The translations under genes and the position numbers were made by a program. Shown here one piece after another: positions 58,602 to 64,000 of a stretch of DNA of 64,000 bases. Origin of the DNA: Chromohalobacter sp. 296-RDG (lineage in GTDB: Bacteria; Pseudomonadota; Gammaproteobacteria; Pseudomonadales; Halomonadaceae); the NCBI RefSeq assembly GCF_029889885.1, contig NZ_JARANY010000014.1, forward strand, positions 1-64,000, written 5' to 3'. Under the pieces are notes generated by a model. The model was not told where the DNA came from, did no database searches, and saw only the letters and a program-made list of their open reading frames with translations. Every line of letters begins with the position of its first letter. Position 1 is the first letter of the stretch.

Positions 58602-59380
58602 TCAATCCGCGACAAAGTTCGAGGACGGCTGTTGAAACTCGCTAAGGAATACCTTGACCGCGTCCCTGGCCAGAGCAGCCTCTCGCTTCGAGATGATTCG
58701 ATTGGGATAGACCGTGAAAGAGATAGAAGATCGCGTACGTATCTCTCCTCCTTGAATGATATCGATTTCCACCGAGAATTTTTTGCGCCGGTCGTTAATG
58801 TCTTTCGAAACTACCCGGTAATCAATATGCGAGTGGAGTGGACTGGGAAAACGAATCCCATGAACTCAGTCGTCATGGAGTTGATGACGAAGTAGACACT
58901 ATCCTCGCTCTCACCTTGAAAGAAGGCTTCAGTCACCGCCAGGAAAGCTTGGCGCGATGCCTCGACCAACACCATGCCCTGGACGTGCTGTCCAGTCTGG
59001 TGATCCCCCATCAGCTCGGAGTTCTCATCGATGCAGAGATCCATTCGAAAGCGATTTTCGTCCAGCTGATGTGGGGGGCCTATTAGCGTGCTGCGGGGGA
59101 GTCTCTTGTGGGATAGGCAAGTTTTGGCTGGGCGAGGACGAGATGCGAGTGCAGAAACGTCCCAGCGACTTGGTGAGGAGCACTGTGTATTGATTTTGGT
59201 GGTTAGTTCTTCTATATCATTATCTGAGAGTCCTAAACCCGGTATTAGCTTCAGTGCTCCGGGAAGAATATGCTCGGGAACCTCCAGCATAGCGCTGAGC
59301 TGGCTCACAGTTATGGCCTTCTCATCAAGAGTAAAATCGATAAACTTATCCGAAACAAGAATCAAAGTTTTGCAGGTCAT
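58602..59380 (-). pseudogene. AfsA-like A-factor-biosynthesis hotdog protein gene, frameshifted
   Basis: The first frame (59380 down to 58811, 189 codons) has the AfsA signature: a conserved SHK, LIGPP, then HQTGQHVQGMVLVEASRQ near residues 129-146. It stops early at TAG. From near 58830 the homologous continuation is in another frame (IDYRVVSKDINDRRKKFSV onward) and runs to TGA at 58602-58604, giving about 259 residues in total. This equals loss of one base near 58815-58835. AfsA enzymes join a beta-ketoacyl thioester to dihydroxyacetone phosphate. It is either a real inactivation or a sequencing error. AGGAG lies 6 bases before the ATG. Confidence 0.72.
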
Positions 59381-59410
59381 GTGAATCTCCTAGAAGCTTT
59401 CCCATTTCCG

Positions 59411-60022
59411 CTAGGCGCCCAGGTGAGGTAGCGCCCGATAGGTCTTCGTGTAAAGCCCTTCTGAGCCGCCAGTGATATATCGAGCGCCAGCCTGCCGGAC
59501 GATTTCACGATAACGATCCGAGGCAAACACCGCGTTGTAGCTTTCCGGGTCTACTGAAAACCCTGATATAAACATCACGCCGGGTTGTCCGCTGACTATT
59601 GAGTGATATGCTCGGAAGACTTGAACCTCGTCTGCACGACGCACTAAATCGAAGATCGTCTCTTCCCGCCACTGGCGATATCCGCCCATCGCTTCTGGCT
59701 TGACTTCGACATGTCGTAATTGAATGTAGGGGGTCTCCGGTAGAAGCGTGTCAATATCCTTTGGCGCTTCAACAAAACTCAGTAGCTCACGTCGCACGTC
59801 TCCGACGAGATTCTCTGCGACACTCTGCGCAACCGGCATGGTTTTGGCAGTCAAGGCGCTAAGTTCGAGCTTGCCTTCGAGTGCCCGAAGTTCTATCACT
59901 TCGGCTCCATCTAGTGAGACAAAGATACAAGATGCCTCGCCCCTGCCGAGCTTGGTGGCAAGTACTTCCGCCTGATCGGGTTTGACGGGATACCTGGAAA
60001 TCAAAAGTGTTTGGGAAGGCAT
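59411..60022 (-). CDS. Unrecognised protein, possibly two ferredoxin-like alpha/beta halves
   Basis: The product is 203 residues, soluble. The sequence reads like two similar alpha+beta halves: SQTLLISRYPVKPDQAEVLA at the start and PYIQLRHVEVKPEAMGGYRQ near residue 105. This recalls dimeric alpha/beta-barrel proteins such as antibiotic-biosynthesis monooxygenases, but I cannot assign it firmly. It is the first gene of the minus-strand operon with the AfsA-like gene 30 bases downstream. GGAGAG lies 5 bases before the chosen ATG; another ATG lies four codons upstream. Confidence 0.7.
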   Translation of the reverse strand: MPSQTLLISRYPVKPDQAEVLATKLGRGEASCIFVSLDGAEVIELRALEGKLELSALTAKTMPVAQSVAENLVGDVRRELLSFVEAPKDIDTLLPETPYIQLRHVEVKPEAMGGYRQWREETIFDLVRRADEVQVFRAYHSIVSGQPGVMFISGFSVDPESYNAVFASDRYREIVRQAGARYITGGSEGLYTKTYRALPHLGA

Positions 60023-60164
60023 AGTTCTCTCCATGGCGAATCGTTTCAGCTAAGAGGGACACTCAACAAGAAGTGAATGCTTAAACTCTTCATTTCCGTC
60101 GAGTCGACAAGGACAGATTGCGGCTTTAAAAAAAGTCAGTCTTTAGCCAATTCTCTTAATTTGT

Positions 60165-60200
60165 TTTCCATAAATGGAAACCATGATGACTGACAGTCAT
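60165..60200. promoter_or_regulatory. Two palindromes upstream of the AfsA-like operon
   Basis: TTTCCATAAATGGAAA (60165-60180) and ATGACTGACAGTCAT (60186-60200) are perfect inverted repeats. A GTCAGTC half-site at 60135-60141 is the inverse of GACTGAC in the second palindrome. They lie in the 224-base AT-rich gap between the LysR gene and the operon start, so they are good operator candidates. The region could also end the LysR transcript. Confidence 0.5.
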
Positions 60201-60246
60201 ATGCTGCCAAATCAAGGGGAGAAAGGACTGGGGAGGTTGGTGCCGA

Positions 60247-61188
60247 TTACCCGCTCAACCGCTCGCGATTTCGGGCCACCAGATCCGTTAGGAAGTCGGC
60301 TAGTGCTCTGATGCGCCGCGATCTTGCAAGATCCGTCTGGATGACAAGATAGATTGGCTGGTCGACCCCAATGTCCGAGTCAACGCAGACTAACCCCGCA
60401 TCGCGAGCGATGAAGTGAGGTAGCACCGCAAGCCCGAGCCCCGCCTTAGCTGCCGCCACCTGTGCGGCAAGTGAGGTGGTGGTCAGCGCTGGTGTGCGCC
60501 CACGCAGGATCCGCTCCACCCATTGAGCGGCCGGCAGGTACGACTGCATCTCACCCCAAGTGATAAAGATATCCGTGTCATAGTCACCCAGGTCGGGAGT
60601 AGCCTCGCGTCGTGACTCATAGTCAAGGCTGCAATAAAGCCCGTAGCCCAAGGTGCCGAGACGGCGTAGCGTGACATTGCCCCTTTCAGGCCGGACCATC
60701 CGCAACGCAAGATCGGCATCTCGTCGATGCAGGTTAGTGGTCGAGATGTCGGTCACAACTTCAACCAATAGCTCGGGGTATTGCGCACGAAACTCCGGGA
60801 GCGCCGGCAGTATCAACTCGGTAGCCAGATTTTCGGCCGTCGCCAGTCGTACTTGACCGCTCATCTGAGTTTGAAGGTCTGCCTCAGATGTAAAGGCTTG
60901 CGCAGCCGCTTCCAAGGCTTCCGCCTTCTCTATGAGATCGGCACCGTCCTCAGTTAACTGGTATCCCGATTGCTGACGCACGAAGAGTGGGAGCTTCAAG
61001 GCAGTTTCGAGTCGCTCGATACGCCGTGAGAGTGTCGCGATCCCTATTTTGAGCTGCGACGCAGCGGCGCTCAGAGTACCGCAGCGCGCTACGGCAAGAA
61101 ATGCGCGGGTATCATCCCACACTAGGCCTCGAGGCATTTCTTTTCCGGTAATGGAAACCGTTTTGCCGGTATCGTTCGTATTTTTCAT
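60247..61188 (-). CDS. LysR-family transcriptional regulator
   Basis: The product is 313 residues. The helix-turn-helix is at [20 protein letters not shown] (about 38-57), followed by a substrate-binding effector domain. It lies between the AfsA-like operon (same strand, downstream) and the aldo/keto reductase operon (divergent), so it may control either or both. The 47-base gap to the divergent gene is short for a LysR operator, and the palindromes on its other side are also candidates. Confidence 0.85.
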   Translation of the reverse strand: MKNTNDTGKTVSITGKEMPRGLVWDDTRAFLAVARCGTLSAAASQLKIGIATLSRRIERLETALKLPLFVRQQSGYQLTEDGADLIEKAEALEAAAQAFTSEADLQTQMSGQVRLATAENLATELILPALPEFRAQYPELLVEVVTDISTTNLHRRDADLALRMVRPERGNVTLRRLGTLGYGLYCSLDYESRREATPDLGDYDTDIFITWGEMQSYLPAAQWVERILRGRTPALTTTSLAAQVAAAKAGLGLAVLPHFIARDAGLVCVDSDIGVDQPIYLVIQTDLARSRRIRALADFLTDLVARNRERLSG

Positions 61189-61235
61189 CTATGGATAGTG
61201 CCACGCTACCACTCCTGCACTCAAGGAGACACATC

Positions 61236-62219
61236 ATGGAAAAACGAACGCTTGGCAACGACTTCTCGGTTTCAGCCATCGGCTTGGGATGCATGGGAAT
61301 GAGCGAATTCTATGGGCCTCGAGATGACAGCGAATCGTTGCGCGTACTGGAGCGGGCTGTCGAGCTTGGTGTCGACTTTTTCGATACGGCAGACATGTAT
61401 GGGCCGCATCACAACGAAGAACTTATCGGTAGTTTTCTGGCCCGCAGCAAGGCTCAGATTCGTATTGCGAGCAAGTTTGGCATTGTACGCAATCCTGGGG
61501 AATATAAGCGTAGCCTGGAAAACAGTACTGACTATGCACGCAAAGCTTGTGAGGCCTCGCTTCGCCGGCTAGGCATTGAGCAAATTGATCTTTATTACGT
61601 CCATCGCATCAATCCCGAAGAGCCAATCGAAGAAACAATGGGTGGGCTCGAACGACTTGTCCAGTCAGGGAAGATCGCCCGTATTGGCCTATGTGAGGTC
61701 AGCGCCGCAACGCTGCGTCGGGCTCATACGGTTCACCCGATTACTGCGGTACAGACAGAATATTCTCTATGGACCCGCGAAGTAGAGCGAGAAGTGCTAC
61801 CCGCCTGTCGCGAGTTAGGCATCGGTTTCGTGCCCTATTCACCACTTGGTCGCGGGTTCCTGACCGGGCGGTTTCAGGATACTGCAGAGTTCAGCGAGGG
61901 TGACTTCCGCCCCAATCTGCCGCGTTTTACAGAAGGGGCGATTGACGCCAACCGCCGAATCGCTGATGTGATCGCCGAGGTGGCAGCACAGAAAGGCTGC
62001 AGCCCGGCGCAGCTTTCGCTGGCCTGGCTCTTGTCCAAGGGATCCGACATCGTGCCGATTCCCGGCACTAAGCAACTGCGCTATATCGAAGAGAATGTCG
62101 CCGCAGCGAACATCAGTCTTAGCACCGAAGAGCAACGTCAACTCGAAATGGCCACGGCATTACTGCCGGTGGTAGGCGAGCGCTATACCTTGGAAGGCAT
62201 GAAAGGGGTGAATGTATGA
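61236..62219 (+). CDS. Aldo/keto reductase
   Basis: This is an NADPH-dependent carbonyl reductase of 327 residues with the TIM-barrel signature of the AKR13/YakC-like group: [14 protein letters not shown], the catalytic aspartate and tyrosine in [14 protein letters not shown] near residues 45-55, lysine in ASKFGI near 80, and histidine in YYVHRI near 120. The nucleotide site [13 protein letters not shown] lies near 278. AAGGAG precedes the ATG. Its stop overlaps the start of the next gene (ATGA). Confidence 0.88.
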   Translation: MEKRTLGNDFSVSAIGLGCMGMSEFYGPRDDSESLRVLERAVELGVDFFDTADMYGPHHNEELIGSFLARSKAQIRIASKFGIVRNPGEYKRSLENSTDYARKACEASLRRLGIEQIDLYYVHRINPEEPIEETMGGLERLVQSGKIARIGLCEVSAATLRRAHTVHPITAVQTEYSLWTREVEREVLPACRELGIGFVPYSPLGRGFLTGRFQDTAEFSEGDFRPNLPRFTEGAIDANRRIADVIAEVAAQKGCSPAQLSLAWLLSKGSDIVPIPGTKQLRYIEENVAAANISLSTEEQRQLEMATALLPVVGERYTLEGMKGVNV

Positions 62220-62596
62220 GTGCTATGCCCTCTGATCGCCGCACACAAGCTTTGGCCCTACTCGAATGGCTCGAGCCCAGTGCACCTAAACGCGTTGCGG
62301 AAAACCTTGATGTGTTTCACGACGACGCGACCGAGATACTGCTGGGGTTCGCGTTTACTGACGTGGTGGCTCGTGAAGGGATATCACTGAAGACCCGGGA
62401 GATGCTCACCGTCTCCATGCTGGCTGCAATGGGGACGGCCCCGAGCCAGCTCGAGTTTCACATGCGAGCCGCATTGAATACCGGGGTAACTCGCGAGGAA
62501 ATTGTCGAGATCGTTCTGCAAGTAGCGGTTTATGCGGGCATCCCTGCGTCGATGAATGCCATCACAGCGGCGAAATCCGCCTTTACCTCCGTCTAG
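62216..62596 (+). CDS. Carboxymuconolactone decarboxylase (CMD/AhpD-like) family protein
   Basis: The product is 126 residues, the usual length. It has [20 protein letters not shown] near residue 58, then [20 protein letters not shown], both typical of the all-helical CMD fold. It has no CxxC pair, so it is not an AhpD-type peroxidase. Its start overlaps the stop of the reductase gene, showing translational coupling. The reaction is not known. Confidence 0.85.
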   Translation: MSAMPSDRRTQALALLEWLEPSAPKRVAENLDVFHDDATEILLGFAFTDVVAREGISLKTREMLTVSMLAAMGTAPSQLEFHMRAALNTGVTREEIVEIVLQVAVYAGIPASMNAITAAKSAFTSV

Positions 62597-62625
62597 TTCG
62601 GCGGCCAGAGAGAAAGGAGGTTGAC

Positions 62626-63813
62626 ATGTCTGCTCAAACAACAACCTGGCGCGACTGGGTTGCTGTAACAGCCCTTGGCGTCGGTAGCTTCACTATTGTT
62701 ACCACGGAGTTGGCACCGATCGGGCTGCTCTCGAATATCGGGAGTGATCTCGGGGAGCCTGCCTCGCAGGCGGGTCTGATCGTGACTCTCTATGCCTGGA
62801 TCGCTGTCGCTACAGCGCTGTTTTCTGCTGTCGTACTATCCCGCATACCGCGGCGTTCACTCCTAGTTGGCCTAATGTTGATTCTGGCGCTATCCAGTGG
62901 GGTTGCCGCTATAGCCGAGACATTCCCTGCACTCATGGGGGCGCGCGTGATTGGTGCGCTAGCACACGGTGCCTTTTGGGCAATGATCGGTACCATTGGC
63001 GCGCAGATCGTGCCTCCCCATCGCGTTGGCCTGGCCACGTCGATCATCTTCGGAGGTGTCTCAGCTGCCAGCGTCCTAGGCGTACCGCTAGCCAATCTGA
63101 TAGGCACCCTCGACGGCTGGCGTGCCGCCTTTACTGCTGGCGCGGCCTTGTCCTTCGTCGTCGCTGTGGTGTGCTTCACCACCTTGCCTAAACTACCAGG
63201 AGTCGAAGGCGTCGGTGTCGCTGCCATGGGGCGCGTGCTGTCGAATCCACGTTTCCTAAGCATTTTTGCCGCCACTGCGCTTGCAGTTACCTCCCATTTC
63301 ATGGCGTTCACATACATTGAGCCGTATCTTGCTTCGCAAAGCGATATCACTCCATCAGTGATCGCGCCACTACTCTTAGCATTTGGTGGTGCTGGATTGG
63401 TGGCCAATGTAGTGACCGGTAGCCTAATCGACCGCTGGCTCAAGTCAGTTCTGGTGGTAGCCCTCTGCCTGGCTTCGGCGGCTTTGTGGCTGCTGTCGTC
63501 GCTACCGGATGTAATGGGCACATGGGGTACAATAATAATGCTGATTTTTTGGGGGGGATCCATCGCCGCTGTTTTGGTAGGGCTTCAGACTTGGATTCTC
63601 AAGGAAGCTGGTGATGACGCTCTGCCAGCCTCTGCAATTTATGTCGCCATCTTTAATGCGGCGATAGGTCTTGGGGCGGTTCTTGGCTCTATCGTATTGT
63701 CTACGTCTGGACTCGATGAAATCTTTCTGTTTGCCGCCGTTGCGACAGCGCTAGGTACTGTCACTATCACACTGCTTACTGGGCCTGCGGCAACCCATGC
63801 CTCAGTGGAATAA
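62626..63813 (+). CDS. MFS efflux transporter (DHA1, sugar-efflux-like)
   Basis: This is a twelve-span major facilitator of 395 residues. It has the N-terminal WVAVTALGVGSFTIVTTELAP and the motif C-like GGVSAASVLGVPLANLIG near residue 143, as in SotB/YdeA-type exporters. GAAAGGAGG lies just before the ATG. Third gene of the reductase-CMD-MFS operon. It may export the product of this cluster or of the adjacent AfsA-like operon. Confidence 0.87.
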   Translation: MSAQTTTWRDWVAVTALGVGSFTIVTTELAPIGLLSNIGSDLGEPASQAGLIVTLYAWIAVATALFSAVVLSRIPRRSLLVGLMLILALSSGVAAIAETFPALMGARVIGALAHGAFWAMIGTIGAQIVPPHRVGLATSIIFGGVSAASVLGVPLANLIGTLDGWRAAFTAGAALSFVVAVVCFTTLPKLPGVEGVGVAAMGRVLSNPRFLSIFAATALAVTSHFMAFTYIEPYLASQSDITPSVIAPLLLAFGGAGLVANVVTGSLIDRWLKSVLVVALCLASAALWLLSSLPDVMGTWGTIIMLIFWGGSIAAVLVGLQTWILKEAGDDALPASAIYVAIFNAAIGLGAVLGSIVLSTSGLDEIFLFAAVATALGTVTITLLTGPAATHASVE

Positions 63814-63881
63814 ATCAAGGGTGTGCGGGCGGCAACTTGGACTGCATCGACGAAAAGGTAAGCGAATTGCTGCACGTATGA

Positions 63882-64000
63882 CTAACGCCGCTCGAGCAAA
63901 CGCCGCATCGCGCCGGAAGGCGCTTCGACCTGGCGATCACGCCGACTGGAGGCGTAGTTCTCGTTGAACACCTCGAAGTAGTCGTCGAGGATCGCTGAGG
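63882..64000 (-). CDS. C-terminal end of an unidentified gene
   Basis: An open minus-strand frame enters from the right edge and ends at TAG (63882-63884). Its 39 visible codons include LDDYFEVFNENYASS and an arginine-rich end (MRRLLERR). Codon use is GC-rich like the core genome. Too short to identify. Confidence 0.5.
   Translation of the reverse strand, partial: SAILDDYFEVFNENYASSRRDRQVEAPSGAMRRLLERR

Noticed and set aside
58602-59380. Programmed frameshifting in the AfsA-like gene
   Set aside because: No slippery heptamer followed by a hairpin or pseudoknot is visible near 58830. An indel or sequencing error is the simpler explanation.

Overview
The window comes from a GC-rich, moderately halophilic gammaproteobacterium of the Halomonadaceae, most like Chromohalobacter or Halomonas. 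I infer this from conserved gammaproteobacterial gene order (queA-tgt-yajC-secDF; suhB/trmJ-iscRSA-ndk-rlmN-pilF-rodZ-ispG-hisS-yfgM-bamB-der; def-fmt-rsmB; trkA-trkH), from acid-rich proteins, and from the number of potassium and compatible-solute transport genes. No database search was run. Identifications rest on motifs and remembered family sequences.

Layout. 1-6.7 kb: the start of a membrane quinoprotein glucose dehydrogenase gene, tRNA-Leu(CAA), the queuosine genes queA and tgt, and the Sec accessory genes yajC-secD-secF. 6.8-14.1 kb: a PAS/AAA+ sigma-54 activator divergent from an operon for guanidinobutyrase, a YjiH-like membrane protein, 2-ketoarginine decarboxylase and an aldehyde dehydrogenase. 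This is the lower arginine transaminase route, and a -24/-12 promoter sits upstream. 14.1-27.7 kb: a housekeeping block with two oddities, a SuhB homologue lacking most catalytic metal ligands and an isc cluster reduced to iscR-iscS-iscA. 27.7-45.6 kb: a degenerate GGDEF protein, a DUF815 ATPase, an M48 lipoprotein peptidase, aroE-hemF-tsaC-dprA, def-fmt-rsmB, pncA, dodecin, trkA-trkH, sstT and a TraB-family protein.

45.7-56.6 kb is accessory. A divergent pair of DJ-1/PfpI proteins (an AraC-type regulator and an isonitrile hydratase-like enzyme) is followed by a LysR-controlled set: two Fe(II)/2-oxoglutarate dioxygenases, an M24 enzyme resembling the DMSP lyase DddP, an orphan betaine-type binding protein and two nearly identical BCCT transporters. 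This looks like uptake and breakdown of a betaine- or sulfonium-type osmolyte. A decayed CHAD-domain gene follows.

56.7-63.8 kb is visibly more AT-rich. It holds a minus-strand operon of an unrecognised protein, a frameshifted AfsA-like hotdog protein, a second unrecognised protein, a tautomerase and a HAD phosphatase. Next come a LysR regulator and a divergent aldo/keto reductase, CMD-family and MFS exporter set. AfsA plus a HAD phosphatase recalls gamma-butyrolactone or methylenomycin-furan signal biosynthesis in actinomycetes. This is the best candidate in the window for an undescribed small-molecule system. The window ends in the 3' end of an unidentified minus-strand gene. I saw no insertion sequence, integrase, CRISPR array or rRNA, and no stretch over 300 bases lacks a gene or gene remnant.
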